This document shows, one piece after another, positions 24,141-36,197 of a DNA stretch of 64,000 nt. Source of the stretch: Myxococcota bacterium (GTDB lineage Bacteria; Myxococcota_A; UBA796; UBA2385). Where the stretch lies: contig JAKLKF010000009.1 in assembly GCA_023150805.1 (NCBI GenBank), positions 36,908 to 100,907 of the forward strand, read 5' to 3'. The number at the start of each line of letters is the position of its first letter. Positions within the stretch are counted from its first letter, which is position 1. The translations under genes and the position numbers were made by a program. Below the pieces are notes generated by a model. The model saw only the letters and a program-made list of their open reading frames with translations. It did no database searches and had not been told where the DNA came from.

Positions 24141-26033
24141 TCACGGCAGCCGCACCGTCTCGCCCGCCGTCAGCGGGCCGACCTGGTGGCGCGTGGTGCG
24201 GTCGGGGCAGGTGATCACCACGTCGTGACGGCGCTCGGGCTGGTCCAGCTCCAGCGCCCGGCCCAGGGTCTCCACCGCACCCAGGGGCGCGCCGTCCAGC
24301 GCCAGGGTGCAGGCCGGGTCGAGCGCCTCCGCGAGATGGAGGACGGCCGGCCTGCGCTGCAGCGCGGGGGTGGTGATGTTGCGCGTCTCGCCCGGCGCGA
24401 TGGTGAACTGCTCCTCGTGCGGGTAGGCCAGGTCGTTGCGGACCGAGAGGGTGTGGGTCCCCGGCGAGACCTGGATCGGCTCCCGCAGGCCCGGCACGCG
24501 GCCCTTGGACTCGCCGTCGATGTAGATGTGGCCCCAGCTCCCGGGGACGTGGACCGTCACCCAGCCGGGCGCCTCCGCGGGCGAGGAGGAGGTGGCGTCG
24601 CGGGCCCCGGCCTCGGCCGTCCGCGCGGCCACCAGCTGGTCGCTCTCGCGCCCCAGCAGCCGAGGGCCCGGCAGGCGGACGGCCGGACCGCGCGGCTCGG
24701 GGGCGGGGGCGGAGGGGGCGGGCGAGGGGTCCGGTGGCGCCTGGGGGGCGGCCGGGGCGGCGGCAGGGTCCACCGCGGCGGGCGGCTCGGTCGGCGGCGG
24801 TGGTGCCGGCTCGGCGACGACGGGGCGGGGCGCGCTGGCCTCGGGCTGCACCGTGCGGGCGGGCGCCGGGGCCGGCGGCGGCGCGGGCCACAGCAGCCAG
24901 CTCACCGTGCCCGCGGCGAGCAGGAGCGAGAGGCCCGCCACCCACATGCCGCGGCTGCGGCGGGGCGCCTCGCGGGGGCCGTGCATGCCCTGCACCAGGG
25001 CGAGGACCTCCTGGTTCTGCACGCCCAGGCGCTCGTCGATGGTCAGCAGGCGGTTGAAGAGCTGCAGGGCGCCCAGGTGATCTCGCGCGTCCAGGCGCGC
25101 CTTGCCCTTGCGCAGCAGCACCTCGCGCAGCCAGGCGTCCAGGCGCTCGGCGTAGCCCTTGGGATCCACCAGCCAGGACTGCAGGGTCCACTGCGGGTCC
25201 GTGGGGTCGAGGTCGACGGCCGTCAGCACTTCCTGGAGGCGATCCCGCACGTCCTGCGCCGTGCTCGGCCGGTCGGCCGGGTCCACCTGGAGCAGCGCGT
25301 GGACCAGGTCCGCCAGGGGGCCGGCCACGTCGTGCGCCAGGTCGGCCACGCCCGGGCGGTTGCCCTCGATGATGTTGCGCAGCACGATGCTGGGGTTGTT
25401 GCCCGAGAAGGGGAGCTGCCCGGTCACCAGGTGGAAGAGCAGGGTGCCCAGGCTGAACAGGTCCGAGCGGCGATCCAGCACGCGCTCCATGGCCTGCTCG
25501 GGGCTCATGTAGGCCGGCGAGCCGACCAGGGCGCCCGTGACCGTCAGGTGCATCTCGTCGAGGAAGCGGGCGATGCCGAAGTCCATCAGCTTCACCGTGC
25601 CGTCCTTCTTGATCATCACGTTCTCGGGCTTCAGGTCCCGGTGGATGATCCCCAGCGTGTGCGCGTAGTGCAGCGCGTCCGCCAGGCGGATGCCGATGAG
25701 GGCGACGACCTCGCTGGGCAGGGCGCCGTGGTCGGCCAGGAGCTGCTGCAGCGTCTGGCCGTCGACGAACTCCGTCACGATGAAGCAGCGCTGCGCGTCC
25801 TCGCCCGAGTAGTCCTCGATCCGCAGGATGTTGTCGTGGCGCAGGTGCTCGATGGCCCGCGCCTCGCGCGCGAAGCGCTGGCGGTTGCGGGGCTGGTTGG
25901 ACAGGTGGGGGTGCAGCACCTTGACCGCCACCTCCCGCCCCAGGGTGACATGCTCTCCCCGGTAGACGGAGGCCATCCCACCTTCGCCGATCTTCTCCAG
26001 GATCCGGTACTTGTCGAGGACGGAGCCGATCAA
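24141..26033 (-). CDS. Membrane Ser/Thr protein kinase with PEGA domain
   Basis: The 630-residue protein has an N-terminal Hanks-type kinase (about 9-270): Gly-rich loop GEGGMAS, catalytic Lys in EVAVKVL, HRDLKPEN, DFG and SPEQAM are all intact, so it should be active. Helical residues follow, then one transmembrane helix at about 361-380 (MWVAGLSLLLAAGTVSWLLW), a long Pro/Ala-rich linker, and an extracytoplasmic PEGA domain (IYIDGESKGRVPGLREPIQV). The start is probably TTG 26033, because a -10-like TAACCT lies at 26114-26119 and the only in-frame ATG (26144) would be upstream of it. The kinase may sense envelope signals. Confidence 0.9.
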   Translation of the reverse strand: MIGSVLDKYRILEKIGEGGMASVYRGEHVTLGREVAVKVLHPHLSNQPRNRQRFAREARAIEHLRHDNILRIEDYSGEDAQRCFIVTEFVDGQTLQQLLADHGALPSEVVALIGIRLADALHYAHTLGIIHRDLKPENVMIKKDGTVKLMDFGIARFLDEMHLTVTGALVGSPAYMSPEQAMERVLDRRSDLFSLGTLLFHLVTGQLPFSGNNPSIVLRNIIEGNRPGVADLAHDVAGPLADLVHALLQVDPADRPSTAQDVRDRLQEVLTAVDLDPTDPQWTLQSWLVDPKGYAERLDAWLREVLLRKGKARLDARDHLGALQLFNRLLTIDERLGVQNQEVLALVQGMHGPREAPRRSRGMWVAGLSLLLAAGTVSWLLWPAPPPAPAPARTVQPEASAPRPVVAEPAPPPPTEPPAAVDPAAAPAAPQAPPDPSPAPSAPAPEPRGPAVRLPGPRLLGRESDQLVAARTAEAGARDATSSSPAEAPGWVTVHVPGSWGHIYIDGESKGRVPGLREPIQVSPGTHTLSVRNDLAYPHEEQFTIAPGETRNITTPALQRRPAVLHLAEALDPACTLALDGAPLGAVETLGRALELDQPERRHDVVITCPDRTTRHQVGPLTAGETVRLP

Positions 26034-26113
26034 TGGGGTTCCAGGTCGAGGGCCGCGCAGGTGCCTGGGCGGCGGGCTGCGGGCGGGCGTGCCGACGGAG
26101 AGGCACGGGGCCC

Positions 26114-26119
26114 AGGTTA
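26114..26119 (-). promoter_or_regulatory. Candidate -10 (TAACCT) for the PEGA kinase gene
   Basis: TAACCT on the minus strand lies 80 nt before the TTG start at 26033. No convincing -35 was found. It lies downstream of the ATG at 26144, so if it is used that ATG cannot be the start. Confidence 0.3.
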
Positions 26120-26168
26120 GCGCGGGCTGGGCGCCGCCGCACACCCCGGCCGGCGGGCCGGCCCGCGG

Positions 26169-27035
26169 TCAGAGCTGGCCCGGCTCGCGCCAGTCGCTGC
26201 CCATGCCGCGCTCGTGGATGATCTTGAGGATCGTGGCCGCCGTCTCCTCCACGGCCTTGTTCGTCACGTCGATGACGGGCCACGACGGGTTGCGGCGGAA
26301 CAGCTCCTCGGCCCACTCCAGCTCGGCCAGGATGTGATCCATGTCGCCGTAGGGGGTGTTCGAGGACATGCGCATGGTCTGCATGCGCTGGCGCCGGATC
26401 TCCTGGAGGCTGCCCGGGTCGATGGTCAGGCAGAAGATCCGGCGCTGGTCGATGTCGTAGACCTCGCTCTCGATGGGCCGGTCCAGCACGACCGGCACGT
26501 TGCTGACCTTGTAGCCCTTGTGGGCCAGGAAGACCGAGAGCGGCGTCTTCGAGGTCCGGCTGACGCCGACCAGCACGATGTCGGCGTTGGGCAGCAGCCG
26601 CGGCTCCTTGCCGTCGTCGGCCTTGACCGTGAACTCCACGGCGGCGACGCGCTGGAAGTAGGCGTCGTCCGCCCGGTGCATGCGGCCGGGCACCCCCTCG
26701 GGCACCGACTCCAGGAAGTCGGAGAGCTGGACCAGCAGGCTGCCGATGGCGTCGACGGTGCGCACGCGGTGCTCCTTGGCCAGCTCGGCCGCGGCGCGGC
26801 GCATGTCGCTGCGGACCAGGGTCGTCACCACGATGGAGCGCTCACGCGCGGCCAGGCGGAAGAGACGGGCGAGCTGCTCGCGCTCGTTGATCTGGGGGAA
26901 GGTGCGGACGTGGACCACGACCTCCTTGAACTGGAGCAGCGCGGCGCGGACGAGCTTCTCGGCGGTGTCGCCGGTGCCGTCGGAGACGACGAAGATCGGT
27001 CGGGGGAGGACGATGCTGCCGTAGCTCTCGGGCAT
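26169..27035 (-). CDS. ppsR: PpsR-family kinase-pyrophosphorylase (PEP synthase/PPDK regulator)
   Basis: This 288-residue protein is of the DUF299/PpsR family. These enzymes switch PEP synthase or pyruvate phosphate dikinase on and off by (ADP-dependent) phosphorylation and dephosphorylation. The N-terminal IFVVSDGTGDTAEKLVRAAL and the P-loop-like GVSRTSKTPLSVFLAHKGYKV are signatures, with RRIFCLTIDPGSLQEIR and SWPVIDVTNKAVEETAATIL later. Neither target enzyme is in this window, so the choice between them is open. The gene is divergent from the SCP2-like gene across 159 nt. Confidence 0.92.
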   Translation of the reverse strand: MPESYGSIVLPRPIFVVSDGTGDTAEKLVRAALLQFKEVVVHVRTFPQINEREQLARLFRLAARERSIVVTTLVRSDMRRAAAELAKEHRVRTVDAIGSLLVQLSDFLESVPEGVPGRMHRADDAYFQRVAAVEFTVKADDGKEPRLLPNADIVLVGVSRTSKTPLSVFLAHKGYKVSNVPVVLDRPIESEVYDIDQRRIFCLTIDPGSLQEIRRQRMQTMRMSSNTPYGDMDHILAELEWAEELFRRNPSWPVIDVTNKAVEETAATILKIIHERGMGSDWREPGQL

Positions 27036-27075
27036 GGGGTCCTTGGCGGGGTCTTCGGCGGCCCCGGCGCGTTGG

Positions 27076-27104
27076 TTGACTCGCCTGGGGGCCTCCGCTA
27101 TCCT
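27076..27104 (+). promoter_or_regulatory. Sigma70-type promoter of the SCP2/CoA-transferase operon
   Basis: TTGACT (27076-27081) and TATCCT (27099-27104) are 17 nt apart, the best sigma70 match in the window. It points to the gene at 27195 with a leader of about 83 nt. Confidence 0.6.
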
Positions 27105-27194
27105 GGCCTTGGGTCGCGAGGGCTGTTCCGGGGATGGTCGCCCTCATTCCCCCGGGTCCCGCCCGCCACCGCCGCCTGCTCGGAGCGCCTGCCC

Positions 27195-27581
27195 ATGGTC
27201 CCCCGGCCAGCCAAGCCCGACGCCACGCACGCGGCGCCGCTCGTGGGGAGCTGTGCGCGCTCCTTCTTCGAAGAGACCGTCGGGCGCAGGCTGCTCGCCG
27301 AGGTGGCCAAGGCCCTGCCGGAGGACGTGACCGTGGCCTTCCAGCTCGCGGGGCCGGGGGGCGGGGACTGGCAGGTGGCGCGCACTTCGCGCGGGCCGCG
27401 GGTGGGCCCGCTGCAGCCGGGCCCGAAGGACTGCACCGTGTCCTGCACGGCGTCGGTCTTCATGGGCATCGTCAGCGGCGAGGTCGACGCCCGCGACGCC
27501 TTCCTCGACGGGCGCCTGCGGCTGCTGGGCGACATCGGGCTGGCGCTGCGCCTGCAGGGCGTGCTGCCGGCCGGCGTGTGA
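27195..27581 (+). CDS. SCP2-like sterol/lipid-carrier domain protein
   Basis: The protein has 128 residues. The fold looks like an SCP2 sterol-transfer domain: VTVAFQLAGPGGGDWQVART, DCTVSCTASVFMGIVSGEVDARDAFLDGRLRLLGDIGLALRLQG. The GD(x)DA..FLDGRLRLxGD pattern is typical. Such domains bind lipids or acyl-CoAs in the cytoplasm. The start at ATG 27195 gives a short N-terminus. It overlaps the CoA-transferase gene by GTGA, which suggests the two handle the same acyl group. Confidence 0.78.
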   Translation: MVPRPAKPDATHAAPLVGSCARSFFEETVGRRLLAEVAKALPEDVTVAFQLAGPGGGDWQVARTSRGPRVGPLQPGPKDCTVSCTASVFMGIVSGEVDARDAFLDGRLRLLGDIGLALRLQGVLPAGV

Positions 27582-28690
27582 CGGGCAGCGGCGGCGTGCG
27601 TCCCCTGGCCGGGGTGCGGGTGCTGGACCTGACCCGCCTGCTTCCGGGGCCGGCCTGCACCTGGTACCTGCAGGGGCTCGGGGCGCAGGTGATCCGGATC
27701 GAGGACCCCGACGGCGAGGACTGGGCGCGCCGGGTCCCTCCGTTCACGGCCGAGGGGGAGGGGGCCTGGTTCGCGGCGGTCAACGCCGGCAAGCAGTCGG
27801 TCCACCTCGACCTGAAGCGCGCGGAGGGGCGGGACGCCCTGCGGCGGTTGCTGGCCGAGGCCGACGTGCTGGTCGAGGGCTTCCGCCCCGGGGTCATGGC
27901 CCGCCTGGGGCTGGACCCGGCGGAGCTGTGCGCGCGGCAGCCCCGGCTGATCGTCGCCAGCCTGAGCGGCTTCGGCCAGGACGGCCCCCTGCGGGGCGCG
28001 CCGGGGCACGACCTGGGCTACCTCGGCTTGACCGGCGCGCTCGGGCTGGGCGCGCGCCACGACGGGCTGCCGGACCTGCCCGGGCTGCAGCTCGCCGATC
28101 TCGCGGGCGGAGCCCTCACCGCGGCGCTGGCCATCGCGGCGGCGCTGTTCGGGCGGGAGCGCACGGGGCGAGGCGGCTGGCTGGACCTGTCGATCACCGA
28201 GGGCACGCTGGCCCTGATGGCGCCCGTGCTGGCCGCCGTGGCCGAGGGCAGCCCGCCGGCTCCGGGCGACGAGCCGTTGACCGGCGCCCTGCCGGTCTAC
28301 GGGCTCTACCGCTGCGCCGACGGGGGCACGGTGGCAGTGGCCGCGCTGGAGCCGAAGTTCCAGGTGGCCCTGGAGCATGGGCTGCAGCGCGTGCTCGGGC
28401 GCCCGGTCCCCCTGACCCGCCCGGCCCTGACCCAGGCCTTCGCGGAGCACCCGCGCGACCTGTGGTGCGAGGCCCTGCAGCAGGCCTGTGTCACCCCCGT
28501 GCTCGACCCCGCCGAGGTGCTGGACCACCCGGTGCACCGGGCCCGGGGCAGCGTGGTCGGCGAGGGGCGGCAGGCGCGGGTCCGGCCCCCCTTCCCGGGG
28601 GCCGAGGCGGAGGTGCTGCGGCCCCCGCCTCGCCCGGGCCAGCACACCGCCGACTGGATAGGGGGAGCGACGGGAGAGGAGCCGGACTGA
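27578..28690 (+). CDS. CaiB/BaiF-type CoA transferase or methylacyl-CoA racemase
   Basis: The protein has 370 residues. The family III CoA-transferase pattern is clear: LAGVRVLDLTRLLPGPACTWYL, GLGAQVIRIEDPDGED, NAGKQSVHLDLK, LVEGFRPGVMARLGL. The active-site region GHDLGYLGLTGAL, LADLAGGALTAALAIAAALF and GRGGWLDLSITEG closely follows alpha-methylacyl-CoA racemases, including the GHD and AD positions. Racemase or transferase cannot be decided from sequence alone. It starts with GTG at 27578 overlapping the SCP2-like gene. Confidence 0.88.
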   Translation: MTGSGGVRPLAGVRVLDLTRLLPGPACTWYLQGLGAQVIRIEDPDGEDWARRVPPFTAEGEGAWFAAVNAGKQSVHLDLKRAEGRDALRRLLAEADVLVEGFRPGVMARLGLDPAELCARQPRLIVASLSGFGQDGPLRGAPGHDLGYLGLTGALGLGARHDGLPDLPGLQLADLAGGALTAALAIAAALFGRERTGRGGWLDLSITEGTLALMAPVLAAVAEGSPPAPGDEPLTGALPVYGLYRCADGGTVAVAALEPKFQVALEHGLQRVLGRPVPLTRPALTQAFAEHPRDLWCEALQQACVTPVLDPAEVLDHPVHRARGSVVGEGRQARVRPPFPGAEAEVLRPPPRPGQHTADWIGGATGEEPD

Positions 28691-28732
28691 GGCTCCTCCG
28701 TCCCGGTCCGCACCCTCCCGCTCGTGGGCCGC

Positions 28733-28918
28733 ATGTTCGCACTCCTCGCCCAGGTCGCCGCGCCGCCTTTCAGCTTCGGGCCCATGACCTGGGCGGCGTT
28801 CCTGCTGGCCAACGCGATCATCATGGCCATCCTGGGGCCGCGCCTGCTCAAGGACCTGCGGGGCTGGTTCGCGCCCCCGCGCACCCGGGGTCCGGGAAAG
28901 CAGCCCCCCGGCGCCTGA
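28733..28918 (+). CDS. Small single-span membrane protein
   Basis: The frame has 61 residues. One hydrophobic segment (PMTWAAFLLANAIIMAILGP) is followed by a positively charged tail (RLLKDLRGWFAPPRTR), so the C-terminus probably faces the cytoplasm. I do not recognise a family. A GTG at 28724 is an alternative start. The next gene on the opposite strand ends only 12 nt away. Its size makes it easy to miss or to mis-call. Confidence 0.55.
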   Translation: MFALLAQVAAPPFSFGPMTWAAFLLANAIIMAILGPRLLKDLRGWFAPPRTRGPGKQPPGA

Positions 28919-28930
28919 GGGCCCGCGGCA

Positions 28931-29407
28931 TCAGGACGGCCGGGCGTCCAGCGCGGCGTAGGCCAGCACCAGCGCCGCCTGGAGCGCCAGGTCGCGCGCC
29001 AGCTTGCGAGCAGCCGTGCTGTAGGCCGCCGGGTCGGAGACGGCGCCGCCGCGGTCGAGCTGGCGCAGGGGCTCCAGGCTCCACACCTCGACGCGCACGT
29101 TCCAGACCCAGGCCACGAAGAAGACGACGTGGCTGGCCAGCAGGAGCTGGTCGGCGGGCGTGTCCAGCGCCCAGGTGAAGGCGCCGCGTTGCAGCCAGTG
29201 GCGCGCCAGCAGGCCGGTGACCCAGGCGCCCATGGCCAGCCCCAGCCCGGCGCCCCAGGCCCGGAAGGTGCGGACCACGTCCCAGGGTTGCAGGGCGGGC
29301 AGCCGCGTGGAGCGCCCGATCAGCACGGCGAAAGCCACCATCGGGCCTGCGTAGAGCAGCATGCCCACGTCGTGCAGGGCCTGGGCCAGCCATTGGGATC
29401 CGCTCAC
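28931..29407 (-). CDS. Four-helix inner membrane protein of unknown function
   Basis: I set the start at GTG 29407 because GGAGGA lies 3-6 nt upstream, the clearest Shine-Dalgarno in the region; the longer frame from ATG 29476 starts with low-complexity sequence. The 158 residues hold four hydrophobic segments (DVGMLLYAGPMVAFAVLIG, WGAGLGLAMGAWVTGLLA, LLLASHVVFFVAWVWNV, DLALQAALVLAYAAL). The layout recalls CopD/DUF-type small membrane proteins, but I see no metal motif. It is divergent from the GT-C-like gene. Confidence 0.7.
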   Translation of the reverse strand: MSGSQWLAQALHDVGMLLYAGPMVAFAVLIGRSTRLPALQPWDVVRTFRAWGAGLGLAMGAWVTGLLARHWLQRGAFTWALDTPADQLLLASHVVFFVAWVWNVRVEVWSLEPLRQLDRGGAVSDPAAYSTAARKLARDLALQAALVLAYAALDARPS

Positions 29408-29474
29408 GCCGTCCTCCGGCGGGGCATGATGCCACGCGCGCGCTCCCGCGGCGCCTCCCACCGACCGGACCTCC

Positions 29475-31433
29475 ATGTCGCCGTCCCACCCGCAGCCTGC
29501 CCCCCGCGCCGCCGGCCCCCGCGGCCTCGCCCTGGAGGGGCTGCTCTACGCGCTGGTCGCCCTGGTGGCGGTGAGCGGTGCGCGGGGGCCGGGCCGCGTC
29601 ATCGGCGACGGCGTCGACCTGTACGGCACCTTCTGGTTCTACTGGTGGATCCAGCGCTGCATCGAGCTCTGGCAGGACCCGGGCTTCACCGACCTGATGT
29701 TCTACCCGCTGGGCAAGGACATCTTCGCCCACACGGGCAGCAACTTCGTCGACGCCGCGCTGGCCTGGCCGCTGCAGCGCGCCCTGGGCTACCCCGACTA
29801 CCAGCCCGCCTGGGTCGCGGTGGTGCTGGTGGGCAACGCCCTGGCCTTCCGTCCGCTCGCCGGCGACCTGCTCCGGACGCGCGCCGCGGCGGTGACCGCG
29901 ACCGTGCTCTGGCAGATCTGCCCCTACATCCTCTTCGAGCTGATGACCGGGCGCGTCACCCAGGCCTTCCTGTGGTTCCTGCCGCTGGCGGTGCGGTCCT
30001 TCCTGCACATCGGTGGCGTCGACGAGCGCGCCCGCCTGCCGGGGGCGGCGGCACACGGACCTCGCTGGCGCGACCCGGTCCTGGCCGGCGCGCTGACGGC
30101 GCTGCAGGCCTGGACCTACTGGTTCATGGGCTACTTCATGGCCCTGCTCTTCGCGTGGCTGGCCCTGGTGGAGCTGGCGCGGCGGCCCGGGCGCGGCGCG
30201 CGCGCGGTGGGCTACCTGGGCGCGGCCGGCGTGGCGCTGGCCGGCGTGGCGCCCGCGCTGTGGGCGATGGCCCGCAAGTCCACGGCCGGCCTGGTGCCGG
30301 GGCTGTCCGAGGTCCCGGACGGGGGCGTGCTGGAGGCGCCGCCCCTGCTGGCCAACAACGTCGCCCAGCACCTGCACGGCTACTGGCTGATGGAGACCCA
30401 GGGCCAGCCGATGTTCGGCTACGTCCTGTGGGGGGCTGGCACGCTGCTGGCGGCGGCGCTGGCGGCGGACCGGGCGCGCTGGGTCGGGGCGCTGCTGCTC
30501 AGCCTGGCCTTCGCGCTGGGGCCCCAGCTCCCCGTGGGGGGCGGCATCCCCATGCCGCACTACCTGCTGGCCTACCACTTCCTGCCCTTCTTCGACCGGC
30601 TGTGGTTCCCCGTGCGGCTGGTCAGCGTCTCGATGTTCGCCGCCACCCTGCTGCTGGGGCAGCTCGTCGACCGGGCCGAGGCCTGGCGCGGGCGGAGGCT
30701 GCTGCGGCTGCCCGTCTTCGTGCTGCCGGCGCTGGTCGTCGGCCTGGGCATGGTCGAGCAGCACCGCGTGCTGGCCTTCCCCCTGCTGAGCCGCGACCTC
30801 ACGCCGCCCCAGGTCTACCGGGTGATCGGCGCGCACGGCGGCGGGCTCATCGAGCTGCCGATCGGCATGGCGCGCATCTCCATCGCCTGGCAGCCGGTCC
30901 ACGGGCAGCCGACCTTCGGGGGCATGGCCGAGAACGCGCCGGTCTTCCACCCGCCCGGCTTCCGGCAGCGCATGGCCAACAGCTTCATCCTCTACCTGCG
31001 GCGGGTGACGAGGGACCCCGACCGGAGCTTCGACTACGACGCCCCGGACCTCGCCGCGCTCGTCGCGGAGGGCTTCCGCTGGGTGGTGCTCGATCGCCAG
31101 CTCCTCGACAGCGAGATCACCCGCGGCAGCTTCTCTCGCCGCATGCCGCCCCAGGTCGTCGACCGCGCTCCCTTCTACGCCCAGGACAACCTGGTCTCGC
31201 ACCTGGGGCCGCCGGTGATGGCCGAGGAGCGGCTGGTGGTCTGGGACCTGGTCGGGGGCGCGCAGGTGCCCCCGGAGCTGGTCCCCACGGCGGAGGACCT
31301 GCAGGTGCGCACCTGGCCCAAGAAGGAGATGCCCGCCTACGAGGCGCTGATGCGCGCCCGCGGGCGCATCCGCGACGCGCCCGAGGCGCCGCCCGAGGGC
31401 CGGCCGGGCGCGGCGGGCCGGCCGGGACCCTGA
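29475..31433 (+). CDS. GT-C-like polytopic membrane protein
   Basis: The protein has 652 residues and about ten hydrophobic segments in its first 400 residues. An acidic N-terminal loop (GDGVDLYGTFWFYWWIQR) and an Asp soon after recall the DxD-like loop of GT-C glycosyltransferases such as PMT/ArnT-type proteins. The C-terminal 200 residues are soluble and probably extracytoplasmic (LIELPIGMARISIAWQPVHG). Donor and acceptor are unknown. Another large membrane protein of similar type lies at 55716-57269. Confidence 0.72.
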   Translation: MSPSHPQPAPRAAGPRGLALEGLLYALVALVAVSGARGPGRVIGDGVDLYGTFWFYWWIQRCIELWQDPGFTDLMFYPLGKDIFAHTGSNFVDAALAWPLQRALGYPDYQPAWVAVVLVGNALAFRPLAGDLLRTRAAAVTATVLWQICPYILFELMTGRVTQAFLWFLPLAVRSFLHIGGVDERARLPGAAAHGPRWRDPVLAGALTALQAWTYWFMGYFMALLFAWLALVELARRPGRGARAVGYLGAAGVALAGVAPALWAMARKSTAGLVPGLSEVPDGGVLEAPPLLANNVAQHLHGYWLMETQGQPMFGYVLWGAGTLLAAALAADRARWVGALLLSLAFALGPQLPVGGGIPMPHYLLAYHFLPFFDRLWFPVRLVSVSMFAATLLLGQLVDRAEAWRGRRLLRLPVFVLPALVVGLGMVEQHRVLAFPLLSRDLTPPQVYRVIGAHGGGLIELPIGMARISIAWQPVHGQPTFGGMAENAPVFHPPGFRQRMANSFILYLRRVTRDPDRSFDYDAPDLAALVAEGFRWVVLDRQLLDSEITRGSFSRRMPPQVVDRAPFYAQDNLVSHLGPPVMAEERLVVWDLVGGAQVPPELVPTAEDLQVRTWPKKEMPAYEALMRARGRIRDAPEAPPEGRPGAAGRPGP

Positions 31434-31480
31434 CCACGCCCGGCGGCGGCCCACTGCCCGGTCGGAGGGGAGCGGATCGG

Positions 31481-31508
31481 TTGCCGGGCCCTCGCCCGCG
31501 TATAAAGC
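31481..31508 (+). promoter_or_regulatory. Candidate promoter of lon
   Basis: TTGCCG (31481-31486) is followed after 16 nt by TAAAGC (31503-31508), inside TATAAAGC (31501-31508), the most AT-rich word in the area. TATAAA alone would leave a spacer of only 14 nt. The leader to the ATG at 31609 would be about 95 nt. No sigma32-type CCCCAT box was seen. Confidence 0.4.
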
Positions 31509-31608
31509 AACCCCGTGTCCACCACTCGGGGGCGGACCCAGGCACGTCGCCCGCGCCACCGCTCCCACCGAGGCCGCAAGGCCTCCTCCCGCACCCCCTG
31601 AGGACCCG

Positions 31609-34050
<2,442 letters not shown>

Positions 34051-34109
34051 GGCCGACGGTCGCGCTGCGCGCTCTCCGGCGCTGCGAGGCCCGCGTTAGC
34101 TGGGCGCCC

Positions 34110-35596
<1,487 letters not shown>

Positions 35597-35600
<4 letters not shown>

Positions 35601-36154
35601 GCACCCTGACGCGCGCCGACCTCGAGCGCGCCGAGGTCAAGGGCACCTACGAGATCACCGTGGGCGAGCGCACCCGCCTGGTGCGGGTGGCGCGCCTGGG
35701 CCTGAGCGAAGTGGGAGACGGCGTCCGCTACGGCGTGCAGCTCGACGACGGGCCGGTGCACGTCGTCGACGCCACCCACCCCGTGCCCGACGTCCTGTCG
35801 ATGCTGGTCGAGGACGACGCCTGGGAGGCGGGCCTGGTGCCGACCGAGCAGGGCTTCGACGTGGAGATCCTGGGCATCCGGCACGAGGCAGAGGTCGTCG
35901 ACCCGCGTCGCAAGGCCCTGCGCATGGCCGAGAGCGGCGGGGCGGCCGTCATCAAGACGGCGATGCCCGGCCGCGTGGTCCGCACCCTGGTCGAGGCGGG
36001 GCAGCAGGTCCACAAGGGCACGCCCGTGGTGGTCGTCGAGGCCATGAAGATGGAGAACGAGCTGAAGGCCCCCAAGGACGGCGTCGTGCGCCGCGTCGCG
36101 GTGGGCGCGGGCCAGCTCGTGGAGTCCGGCGCCGTGCTGGTCGAGCTCGAGTAG
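35597..36154 (+). CDS. Biotin carboxyl carrier protein subunit
   Basis: This 185-residue protein has a C-terminal biotinyl domain with EAMKMENEL, where Lys151 carries biotin. The region before (VIKTAMPGRVVRTLVEAGQQVHKGTPVVVV) is the usual barrel. The N-terminal 100 residues resemble the BT-like or linker domain seen in the C-terminal half of acyl-CoA carboxylase alpha chains, as if an alpha chain had been split. It overlaps the biotin carboxylase gene by ATGA, so the two are made together. Confidence 0.9.
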
Positions 36155-36197
36155 GGGCGTGGCGGGATAGGGCGCTGCACCGGACCTGGAGATCGCC

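Noticed and set aside
26034..26144. Longer N-terminus of the PEGA kinase from ATG 26144
   Set aside because: The extra residues are Pro/Arg-rich without homology to kinases, and the likely -10 (26114-26119) is downstream of that ATG.
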